Source of the DNA: Isoetes taiwanensis
Taxonomy: Eukaryota; Streptophyta; Lycopodiopsida; Isoetales; Isoetaceae
NCBI GenBank assembly: GCA_021234155.1
Contig: JAJEKV010000035.1
Location: 12,586,407-12,650,406 of the forward strand
DNA length: 64,000 nt
Direction of reading: 5' to 3'
Part shown: in pieces, positions 11,959 to 20,734 of the stretch
Position numbering within the stretch: position 1 is the first letter of the stretch
Layout: every line of letters starts with the position of its first letter
Translations under genes and position numbers: made by a program
Notes under the pieces: generated by a model
Databases searched by the model: none
What the model saw: only the letters and a program-made list of their open reading frames with translations
Told to the model about the DNA's origin: nothing

Positions 11959-12840
11959 GGAGATATCCTCTCACTTCCTCCACCAAGTCTTGCATTCGAA
12001 AAGCATCTGGCGGGAGACTTCCACCTTGGACACAGGATTGTGCCAAGTATCCGGTAAGACACCGATACCCGTGAGTTAATCATAAAAGGACTCATCTGCG
12101 ATGACTTCGCTTGGTGCCATTGTATGCAAACTCTACTAGGTGGATGAAATCATCCCACTTGGATTGCTTGTTCCATACATAGCTTCTTAACATATCTTCG
12201 ATGATCCCGCTCGGCCCTCTCCGTCTCACCATCCGCTTGGGGATGATATGCCGTGCTCATCGAAAAGCTTTGTCCGGATGGTGGTAAATATGTCCCCGCC
12301 AAAAGGCACTCATAAACTTGAGTCTCTATCCGAGATTATCTCCCTCGGCATGCCATGGAGCCTAAAAAATCTCCTTAACAAATAGGTTTGCCGGGTCTCA
12401 CGTCGCATCGGTTGTCCCGCATGGCACAAAGTGTGCCATCTTTGACAACTTATCTACTACCACCATCAAGGCATCTTTGCCCCTTCTTTGTTTTTGGGAG
12501 TCCTGTAATAAAATCCATACTTATTACCTCCCACTTAGCGCTTGGCACGGGCAATGGTTCCAAAGCACCCTGAATCCTGAGTCGTTCCGCCTTTGTTTGC
12601 CGGGCATATCCGCACTCTCGAATGTACCTTGCTATTTCCTTCTTCATGCCGGGCCAATAATAATCGCTTCTAATCTTGAAGTATGTCTTCATGAACCCCT
12701 CGCATGCCCCGCTATGGGACTAGTGTGTATCATTCAAGATGAGCTTTTAACTTGAGAAGATTTTGGTACACACAATTTATTTTTATAGTATAGCAAGTTT
12801 CCTCCTTCTTGTAGTGCCCTAACATCTCCCCCTTTCCTTG
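11959..12840 (-). pseudogene. integrase zinc-binding and catalytic core, scrambled
   Basis: On the minus strand TYFKIRSDYYWPGMKKEIAR (12692-12600) is the HHCC zinc-binding domain. It is followed by [20 protein letters not shown] and [12 protein letters not shown], the start of the DDE core with its first Asp. The zinc-binding cysteine pair reads ECGYAR instead of CxxC. Downstream pieces (for example the MAPSEV-like text near 12115) are recognisable but in shifting frames. Every break examined coincides with a place where CAG or CTG would be expected. Confidence 0.75.
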
Positions 12841-14460
12841 TCGGTCCCCGCCTCTTTGGAAAGGGTCGCCCAAACTTCCTTGAAGTCGAGGTCCGCCGGC
12901 ATTGCTTTCCTCAATCTTCTTGCCAAACTCGCTTTACGAGTGTTGATATGGCATTACAATGAATTCTTGTCGCCAATGGCTTCCCTCGAAAGGGCATCCG
13001 CGAACCACGCTTGAGCTTTCCCCGGCTTATAACTTATCTCAAAGTCATATTCTTCCAAGAATTCCATCCATCTCCTTTGCCTCAAATTGAGGAGGGCTGC
13101 CAGTAAATATGTATTGAAGGCTTTGATGATCTCAGGTCTAGCTGGAACTTCCTTCCCAATAGATAATGCCTCTCGATTCTTAAAGCCCTTACTATAGCCG
13201 AGTTCTTGATCGGCGTTGGGTATGCCGCTTTCGGCCGTCGTTCAACTTCTTGGAATCATAGGCCACTACCCTTTCCTCCCCGCATGAGGATTTTGCGCTT
13301 TGTTGCTATCCCCGCTAGCATCTGTTTGCTACGAGCTTATCTTTGGTCGGATCTCGCAAGACCAACATCGGGGGCGCCGCCAAAGCTTCCTTTTAGTGTC
13401 TCAAATGCTTTCTTCGGGCCTTGTTTTGCCAATGAGTTGCCCAATCTTTTATCTTCCCCGCCTTTTGTGAGATCCGTTAACGGCGCCGCTACCTTTGGCA
13501 AAATTCTTCACAAATCTTCTATAATAGCCCCGCTAGGCCTAGGGAAGCTCCCGACTTCATGCGTATTCTTTGGTGCCGCCAAATGATCACAACTTCGATC
13601 TTCGCAGGTCCGTGCAAATGCCTTTCGCTATGATCACGCGCCCCAAGTACTCCACTCTCTTTCCGCTATAAGTGGCACTTTGATAACTTCGCAAAGAGTT
13701 GATGCCTTCTTAACTTTTCAAGCACCTTCCTCAAATGTTGGGCGTGTTCCTCCACGGACTTGCTGTGACACCAAGATATTGTCAAGAAGACTATAATGAA
13801 GGAATCTAGAAATTCGCTGGAAGACGCCGCTCATTAACCTCATGAATGTGGCTGGGCGATTAGACAATCCAAAGGGCATAATCGTGGAACTCAGAGTGCC
13901 CATATCTTGTCCCAACGCCGCCTTATGGATGTCTTCTTCTTTGATCCTAATCGGGTGATACCCCTCGACCGAGATCTATTTTGGAGAAGATCTTCGCCCC
14001 CCGCGAACCGATCCATTAAGTCATCTGACCTAGGCAAGGCATACTTATTTTTGATGGTGTGCTTATTTAACCGGGCGGTAATCAATGCACATCCTAAGGC
14101 TCCCATCCTTCTTCTTCACAAAGAGAATAGGGCTCGAACGGGAGACACTAGGTCTTATGAACCCTAGGTCTAGCAATTCTTGCAATTGCTTTTTAACTCC
14201 TCACAACTCCTCGGGTTGACATTCTATAAGGTGCCTTGCTTGTAGGTTTCGGCCCCAGTGTTCAAGTGCTATTTCACACTCGACTCCCCATAGGGCGGAA
14301 GCCGCTTAATCTCATCGAGAAACAAGTCATGAAATTCCTCGATTAACTTTGCTATTGGCTTGGGGAGCTTGCTAGACTCTTTGACCTCTTTGTCTTTCTC
14401 CAGCTCCTGATCTTCGAGCTCAAGCTTAAGGAGATAGGCCACCGCCGCTTTCTTATGCAC
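12841..14460 (-). pseudogene. reverse transcriptase and RNase H, scrambled
   Basis: Minus-strand fragments in order: LIEEFHDLFLDEIKRLPPYG (about 14360-14290), [20 protein letters not shown] (about 14075-14010), TIMPFGLSNRPATFMRLMSG (motif B, about 13885-13830), then YSLLDNILVS where Y/F-x-D-D should stand (about 13790). The RT/RNase H text continues to about 12850 in alternating frames. No CAG or CTG occurs from 12579 to 13096, which includes part of this domain. Confidence 0.8.
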
Positions 14461-14500
14461 TTAAGCAATTTTTCACTACTCATGCATTGCATGATTGGGG

Positions 14501-15560
14501 TTACTTTTTACCTCGCGGATCTCGATGACCTTGCCCCTCTCGAGTTGTTAAGGTCACCTTACGCTTTCCCACAATCGATGATTGCTCCCCGCCGCCCAAG
14601 ATATTCCATTCCAATAATCGATCATACTTTCCTATATTCACGAATTTCGATCCCAATGCAACATTAACGCTGCGTGGCAAGTCTACATTGAAGTTTATTC
14701 TCTTCCCCGCCAGATGCCTAATCGCCTCCATTGGCTAACACGACCGGGCCCGGGCTTGGACTTTAACGGCTTTAACTTCAACATGCTTACCATCCTAGGA
14801 GATGCAAAATTATGATCGCCCCCGAAGTCTATCAATACTATAAAGGATTTCTTTGGCTTTCCCGGCCATTGAGATCACCTTTGTAATCGACTTTCTTTCA
14901 AGATTTCTCGTATCAATAGCCGCAAAAATGTGACACTCACCATGGATGTAATCTCTCGGTTTCATTGCCGCCCCGCATCCGAAGGTGTCTCCCATCCCGC
15001 CAATGCCGTGATTCATTATCGGGGGCAATTGTTGGTCCTATGCCCCGGCTGGAAGCATATGAAACATAGCCGCTTTTATACACACGCTTCTTCTCCTTGG
15101 GAATGGACTGCAGAAATTGCCTCACCGCTTTGGAGTAGTTAGACCCCGCCTCCTTGCTCTTGAAGCTTACCTGCTTTTCCCCGCTGCCACCACTTGTGTT
15201 GCCTTGCTTCCCATAATTTGAGTTGTATTGTGTTTTGCTAGCTACCGGGCTTGCCGCTCTTGGGCTATAGCCTCCCGTGCTCTTCCCCTTATCCCCGAAA
15301 TATTGCCGCTTTGGTGCATGCTCTTGTGGTCCCGTTCCTTGCAAACTTACGGCCTTTGCTTCGCCTCTCGATACGCATTTCGGTTTATTGCCTTTACAAG
15401 CTTATGGATCTCCTCGCTCAACCCTTCAATATAGCCTTCCACCGCATGCTTTTCACTCAACTTTGGCACATAAAGCCTTAGTCTCATAAATTCCTCCCGT
15501 ATTTTCGACTGATTTGTTGCCTTGTTGCAACCTATAGAACCCGCCGCATCATGTTGCACT
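14501..15560 (-). pseudogene. protease and gag C-terminal region
   Basis: Gag capsid text (REEFMRLRLYVPKLSEKHAV, EGYIEGLSEEIHKLVKAINR, 15559-15347) matches the gag of the first element. A basic, Gly/Ser-rich nucleocapsid-like stretch follows (15344-14937). Then come a damaged protease (ILYSIDRLRG at about 14850 in place of a DxG block) and NVDLPRSVNVALGSKFVNIGKYDRLLEW (14731-14600). The CCHC knuckle expected before the protease cannot be read intact. Frames shift repeatedly. Confidence 0.7.
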
Positions 15561-16868
15561 TATGTTCTCTTTGGCAAGTAATGATAATTGAACACCTTAG
15601 CTTAACTTCCCTGAATTTGCAACCGCCCCCTCGCGGCCCATGTGCTTTGGCATACCCCTTCCACTGGGGGGCTGCTCCCTTTGAGGTTTGCTATTTGCTA
15701 CCCTCGCAGCTTTGTCTTTATCTTTCATGCCATAGGCGTTGCCATACTCACTCATCTCGCTCAGCCCACGCCTCGCTTCCATTCCGGATCTGTTTTCTCC
15801 TCGAGAACTACTCTAGCTTTCTGGCTTTCCACACGTTGCTAAGGGCGGAGTCGACCTTCTTCTGGTAATCACTGCGGATCTCCCCGCCATGGTTTGATCC
15901 CGCCGCTGGTCCCGCTCTCTTCTTCCCCGCCCTCCGATGCCGAAGTTCAGATTCCGAAGCCGGAGCTCGAGGACCGAACTAGGGAGATCTTCTCCTTCGC
16001 TTTCTTCCTTTGTTTACCTTTGTCCGCCAGCCGGTGTTTTCCTGCAAGGGCACATTCGATCTGTCCTCCCTATTGTCAGCCGCCCCCCGCTAGCAATGCC
16101 CTTATGTCATGGATGTCGATCTGATCCGGGGATAGCTCTTTCTCCTGTTATCAAGCCAATTATGGGCTTGCATTCCTTGGTAGGAAGTTTTGTGGGGTAA
16201 TGCTTCTTGTTCTCGCTGCCTCCGCTCATCAAGATTTCTAGGTACTCTAGCTACATGCACATTAGAGTACATTCTGATCATTAGTTCTTGTTTTGTGTGT
16301 TACGTTGCTTTACTTGTTTATGCAATTTGATGGAACAATTGTATATATAAAAAAAGAGACATATTTATGGTCATAATTTATATTCATATATATACTATTA
16401 CTTTTACATGCAAAATATGCAATAAAACTTTTATTCCCGAATTTCTTGAGGTAGTCGTGGTGGTCCTCCAAAATTTTTTCACTTGGGCCGCACTCTATTG
16501 ACCCTCTTAAGTTCCTGAGGATATTTGTTGTCGTTCCTCCTTGGAGTGCTGCCTCCATGTCTTCAATTCTTCTTCCTGATGTATATGCGCGGCCGCCACG
16601 CCATTATCCGCTTCGTCGTCAGAAGGGATTGCAAAGTCGAAGATGGTTAATGCAACGCTTTGATCAGGACAACATGATCGATGTTTGGTGCCAATCGAGC
16701 ATGGTGTCCAAACCCCGAGAGGGCTTATAAGCATAAAGACCCCTTCTTCGCCTCGTGGGCTAAATTGGCGGTGGATAACCGCTATTCTTCCATCCAAAGA
16801 AGCAAAGCCAGTAGTATCTCGAAGTGCTTTATCATGCCCCCCCGCTTCGGGCAGACGAGGAAGTTGCC
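15561..16868 (-). other. chromovirus gag N-terminal region and spacer, not readable
   Basis: By position this should hold the start of gag and the space after the 397-codon ORF. Short frames occur on both strands (for example 16507-16797 minus), but I cannot assemble a gag start. An AT-rich stretch (about 16300-16450) interrupts otherwise GC-rich sequence. Confidence 0.4.
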
Positions 16869-18062
16869 TCAGGCCTTCCCCGCCAAGTCGCCCAATTGCA
16901 TTTCTTCTAGCTCTCTGAAATCCTGGTGCACCAGTTTCCTTAGATTGATGCTGCCTCCATGCTGCTTTAGGATTGGTGTCGGCGAGCTCGGTAAGAGTGC
17001 TGATGTGGACTTGCCCCTGATGCCCATTTGTTCCTGAATTGCCATGAACTCTTCCTCCGAGGGCAATTCCCCTTCGGCCATCATCTGCCTGATGCCTGCA
17101 TAAGCCTCTATGTCTGATGATGTCTCGCCAGTGAATGTCATGGCTTCCCTTATGCTGATAGGGAAGTCCTGAGCTTCTCGATCGATGAAGTCGTCGAGGT
17201 CTGCTTGCTGTCGTAGGAGATGCAAAATCTCATCCACCCTAAGGCCTCTATCGCGGCACTGTGGGAGATTCTTAATATCATGGAGGGTTAGGTATGCCTC
17301 ACCTGCTATGAATACCGGCGTCAAGCTTGTAATTCCCTGCCCAATTGGTGGGGCTCTTCTGGTTGCTCTTAGTCCTTCCTCGAAGCTTTGGATTTGCTGC
17401 TCCGCCTGCTGTCTCTCTTGCTCCAGGTCCAGGTCTTCCGGGTCCGACTCGTATTCCTCCTCTTCTTCTTCTTCTTCTTGCTCGTACTCGAGGCGCATCC
17501 TTTCCTCCTCTGCTGCTGCCATGGCTATGGGTTCAACTTCTAAAGGCTGAACTGAGGGTTCCCCTATCTGGGTTTGACCCCGAAGAGATAGAAAGATGGC
17601 TACAACTGCTGTATAGAAGAAGTATCTCCTCCTATTGACAGAGATGGACATGTAGTTGGGAAGACGGACTGCTTTATTCTCTAGATACTTATCTACGTTG
17701 GGGATATCCTGCAGGGCTGACTTGAGGGCCGTGTTGGGTGCAAAATACCCTATACAAAGTGGGAGTTCTATCAAAGACAGTCCTATCTTGGCGTGGAACT
17801 CAGACATGATGCTCTGGTAGAAGGGAGTGGCGTTGATGGTAGCTTCTATGTCGAGTTCCCTCTGGAAGACACTGAAGACAGATTCGATGTCAGCTTCGGC
17901 CACATGAGCTGTGGCGCTGTACCATCGCTTGAATGCAGAAGTGGCCATGATCACTGAGGAACTGGGGGTGACAGACAGATGGGAAAGCGCCCTAAGGACC
18001 TGAGAAATCGTCTTGGAGCAGAGAGCGAGGGTGTAAGGCGCAAATGACACTTGGGGTTCCAT
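16869..18062 (-). CDS. 397-codon extra ORF of the chromovirus, unknown function
   Basis: The longest clean frame in the element, started at an ATG inside TATAAATGG (18062). Residues 1-170 are mixed helical (SFAPYTLALCSKTISQVLRA near the N-terminus; RRRYFFYTAVVAIFLSLRG near residue 150). An acidic, coiled-coil-prone stretch with a long glutamate run follows (about residues 185-230). The C-terminus has RGLRVDEILHLLRQQADLDD and further acidic helices. There is no zinc knuckle, protease or RT motif, and I do not recognise the family. It lies upstream of gag and is preceded by three copies of the 73-bp palindrome. Unlike its flanks it contains CAG/CTG at ordinary density and no frame breaks. A stop at 16869 may be genuine, although similar text seems to continue for about 30 codons. 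Confidence 0.6.
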   Translation of the reverse strand: MEPQVSFAPYTLALCSKTISQVLRALSHLSVTPSSSVIMATSAFKRWYSATAHVAEADIESVFSVFQRELDIEATINATPFYQSIMSEFHAKIGLSLIELPLCIGYFAPNTALKSALQDIPNVDKYLENKAVRLPNYMSISVNRRRYFFYTAVVAIFLSLRGQTQIGEPSVQPLEVEPIAMAAAEEERMRLEYEQEEEEEEEEYESDPEDLDLEQERQQAEQQIQSFEEGLRATRRAPPIGQGITSLTPVFIAGEAYLTLHDIKNLPQCRDRGLRVDEILHLLRQQADLDDFIDREAQDFPISIREAMTFTGETSSDIEAYAGIRQMMAEGELPSEEEFMAIQEQMGIRGKSTSALLPSSPTPILKQHGGSINLRKLVHQDFRELEEMQLGDLAGKA

Positions 18063-18229
18063 TTATAGGCGAAACCCTAATTTTGGGAAAATTTTAGGTT
18101 TGCAGTTCTCTGAATTTCTAGGATCTAGAGGTATAATTCGTAGGCTAACTGAGCTTGGGAATGAATCCTAAGGGTCCCTAGGCAAAATTTTGGTTCGTCT
18201 GAGGACAATTTGGGTCAATTTGGGCGTGA

Positions 18230-18302
18230 CCACTCACACAGTGCGCCAGGATCGGATCGGTTTGCAAACCGAATTGGTCTGGGCGCACTCTGTGAGGGGT
18301 GG
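18230..18302 (-). repeat. 73-bp palindromic repeat, copy 1
   Basis: Left arm CCACTCACACAGTGCGCC; right arm GGGCGCACTCTGTGAGGGG then TGG. The arms pair over TCACAnAGTGCGCC and the outer CCAC/GTGG. The centre holds CGGTTTGCAAACCG, itself a palindrome. The spacing to copy 2 is 205 bp. Confidence 0.9.
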
Positions 18303-18434
18303 GCTCCTGTTTAGGTAAAAAATGATGCTAAACTGGAGAACTAAGGGTATAATCCTGGATATCTCATCGAGATAGATCGGATTGAGCCTTTACTTGCCTT
18401 GGTTGGGCAAGTTTTGGTCTAATTTTGGGGGCGA

Positions 18435-18507
18435 CCACTCACACAGTGCGCCAGGGTAGGTTCGGATTCCAAACCAAATGGGTCTAGGCGCACTCTGTGA
18501 GGGGTGG
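18435..18507 (-). repeat. 73-bp palindromic repeat, copy 2
   Basis: Same arms as copy 1. The central TTCGGATTCCAAACC is altered, weakening the inner palindrome but leaving the outer stem. The flanking spacer resembles that of copy 1 (TTTTGGTC...TTTTGGGGGCGA). Confidence 0.9.
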
Positions 18508-18638
18508 GGCTCCGTTTGGCTTAGCATTGGCCAATTTTGACAAACTAGGGGTCAAATCCTACTAATTAAGGTGAGCTGAGTCGAATGGTATACCTACTTT
18601 CTGCATTTAGGCAAGATTTGGCACCAAACCATGCTCGA

Positions 18639-18711
18639 CCACTCACACAGTGCGCCTGGGCAGAGTCGGTTTGCAAACCGAATTGGTTCGGGCGCACTCT
18701 GTGAGGGGTGG
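18639..18711 (-). repeat. 73-bp palindromic repeat, copy 3
   Basis: Same outer arms, and the inner CGGTTTGCAAACCG is intact. It lies 204 bp after copy 2, so copies 1-3 form a tandem array of units of about 205 bp in which the palindrome is the conserved core and the spacers diverge. Confidence 0.9.
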
Positions 18712-19015
18712 GACAAAAAATGCTTGGTTTTGTTCCAAATTTATTGTTTCTAAATACAGAATTCGGTAATGCATCCTACTTACACTCAATTTGACTCATT
18801 AACTTATCCAAATTACTACTTATCCTAAAAAAAGGTTATTTACAACAAGTTCAAAAGGGCTCCTTCTTAATATACTGAGTTAGCCTCATATCTTTGGGCA
18901 TACAAGTTACTCTCTTGGCATGCCGAAGCACACTAAATGTAGTCTTCGGCGATGTAATGATGTGTCGCCCGACGCTTCCCGCAATGCAAGCAAAGATGTC
19001 GCCCCGCGGACTCGC
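18712..19015 (-). other. spacer between charged ORF region and palindrome array
   Basis: About 300 bp, AT-rich, with no frame of interest. It separates the 3' end of the charged ORF region from palindrome copy 3. Confidence 0.5.
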
Positions 19016-20050
19016 TTAGTCGTTAAACTCCTCGCAAGATCTCCTCAGAAGACGTGCAAAGGATGAGGAAGCCATAGCTCTGCTGGAAGTGCTTAATTTC
19101 TTGGGCCGCCCGCTGAATTTTGAGAGTCCCGCCTCTTCATCGGCTTCTTGGGAGGGGTTGGCTTCTCGGGTGGTGGTGGCTTTAACGTTTTTTTCTTCGG
19201 CCGGCCCTCCCTCGATGACCTTCACCTGTGTTCTTCATAATAGTTGAGTATTCTTCGACATTTTCATGCAATGGGCGTACTCCTTCAACTCCTTCCTTAC
19301 TTCAAGTCCCGCTTCAACACATAAGACTCCCTTTTGCGGCCTCGGTTTTTTTGGTGCTATCGGCTGGGTGCTTCGGGCGATCGCCACCTAGGTAGGTGGT
19401 GCATTGGGCCACGTGGTCTTCGCCCTCCGGGCCGGGTTTGAAGGTCCCGAGCTCTTCCGCCAAGTCGGGTCTTCCCGCTTCCTCCCCAGGATTCAGAGTC
19501 GGACTAAGATGGGGGCTTCTCGTGATCCGCCCCGAATGGTCACTCCTATGGCCGCCTTCTTCTTCGGGACGGTTTCTTCTTCGCCGCTGCCCGGTCCTTG
19601 CCTTTCTCCGCTCTCACCCTCTCCCCTCCTCCTTGCGCTTCCTCCTTTCTTCCCTTCTCTGTTTTTCTCCTCCTTCCTCTTTCGCCCTTTTCTTCTTCGC
19701 TGACGCTGATCTTCGATTTCTTCGGGCTGGCCTTCCTCTCTTTTCCTTTTCACCTTCTTTGGTGCTTGCTCGTTCCTCGCCATCCGCTAAGATCTCCTCT
19801 CCAGCTCCCTCCGCAATTCCTCGGGCCGCATCCATCTCCCAATCTGCCGCCCCCACTGCTCCTCTTCGGGGTTAGGGTTAGGTGGTTCTATTGTGTGCCT
19901 CCTCTCGACATACGCGCTTGCCTTGTCGGGCCTTTCGTCGGACGGCTTCGCCTCGGGCGGCCACATAACCGGGTGGCATAACTTTGGCGGGCGGTCTGCT
20001 TTTTTCGTGGCCATGCTTTTGTTTGACAAGTTTCGAAGCTCGGCGCTCAA
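19016..20050 (-). pseudogene. charged extra ORF region of the chromovirus, frameshifted
   Basis: Three overlapping minus-strand frames seem to be pieces of one reading frame. 20050-19787 includes MATKKADRPPKLCHPVMWPP from an ATG at 20014. 19783-19493 is lysine/arginine/glutamate-rich (KKVKRKREEGQPEEIEDQRQ) and looks like nuclear-localisation-type basic sequence. 19225-19016 ends LLRRSCEEFND. No enzymatic motif is seen and I do not recognise a family. A TATA-like CCTATAAATAGG lies upstream (20117-20126) and two palindromes lie farther upstream. CAG/CTG are scarce here, so the frame breaks may be sequence errors rather than decay. Confidence 0.45.
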
Positions 20051-20111
20051 GATCGCCTTCTTGGACGAAGCCGTTTCTCCCAGGAATGGTGGGGATACAA
20101 TAGAAACCCTA

Positions 20112-20128
20112 ATTTCCTATTTATAGGG
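20112..20128 (-). promoter_or_regulatory. TATA-like box upstream of charged ORF
   Basis: CCCTATAAATAGG on the sense strand, followed by ATTAGGGTTTC (a telo-box-like leader motif common in plant 5' UTRs). It is about 100 bp before the ATG at 20014 and inside the element, well downstream of the LTR promoter. Confidence 0.4.
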
Positions 20129-20237
20129 AGGTGGGATTTAGGGTTGGAACCTGCAATTCATATGGGGGAAAAGAAAACTAGGGCATTAGCGAAGATATGA
20201 GATGTTCATTTGGGTTTACTATACCATAAAACATCCA

Positions 20238-20308
20238 CCACTCACACAGTGCGCCTGGGCCAGATTGGATTGCAAATCGAATGAGCCTGGGCGCACTCTG
20301 TGAGGGGT
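20238..20308 (-). repeat. 73-bp palindromic repeat, copy 4
   Basis: Same arms. The centre reads GGATTGCAAATCG. The far end lacks the final GG, so 71 bp match. Confidence 0.88.
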
Positions 20309-20450
20309 CATCTGTTTTTTAGGCTATTTTACAATTCACAGGGGTTTCCTTAGTGTTATAAAATACAAACCTGGCTAGAACTAAGGGGATAAACTAAACT
20401 ACGCTATTAGTTTAATTAATTCATACACCTAATTAGGTCAAAGGGGTCAA

Positions 20451-20523
20451 CCACTCACACAGTGCGCCTGGTTCAGTTCGGATTGCAAACCGAATGGGCC
20501 TGGGCGCACTCTGTGAGGGGTGG
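20451..20523 (-). repeat. 73-bp palindromic repeat, copy 5
   Basis: Same arms. The centre CGGATTGCAAACCG differs by one base from the perfect palindrome. It lies 213 bp from copy 4 and is the copy nearest the 5' LTR and PBS. Confidence 0.9.
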
Positions 20524-20718
20524 CCTGCTTTTAGGCATTTTAGGTTGGGTCGCTGCTACACTTCACTAGCAACCTAGCATGGAGCTATGTTCTACCCCAA
20601 AATTGGAAAAAATTTTCCCAATTCTTCGAAGTTCTTGCTTGGGTGGCTATACCCCAAGGCTCGAATCTACTGTTAGTCCTAAGGGAAAAATGGCCAGTGC
20701 TCGACTTTGAGTGCCAAG

Positions 20719-20734
20719 ATCATGCTCGATACCA
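20719..20734 (-). promoter_or_regulatory. primer binding site, initiator tRNA-Met type
   Basis: Immediately inside the 5' LTR the sense strand reads TGGTATCGAGCATG. The initiator-Met PBS consensus is TGGTATCAGAGC, so one A is missing exactly at a CAG (CAG to CG), the same change seen throughout the element. Confidence 0.75.

Noticed and set aside
17350..17550. Serine/arginine-rich plus-strand frames opposite the 397-codon ORF
   Set aside because: They are antisense shadows of its acidic coiled-coil stretch; the minus-strand frame is longer and opens at a clear ATG.
19396..19981. Long plus-strand frames (159 and 127 codons) rich in Ser, Pro, Leu and Phe
   Set aside because: Antisense of the lysine/arginine/glutamate-rich extra ORF region; the composition is explained by that complementarity.
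18230..20523. CRISPR-like array of palindromic repeats
   Set aside because: The unit spacing of about 205 bp, long diverged tandem spacers, plant context and location inside an LTR element do not fit a CRISPR array.
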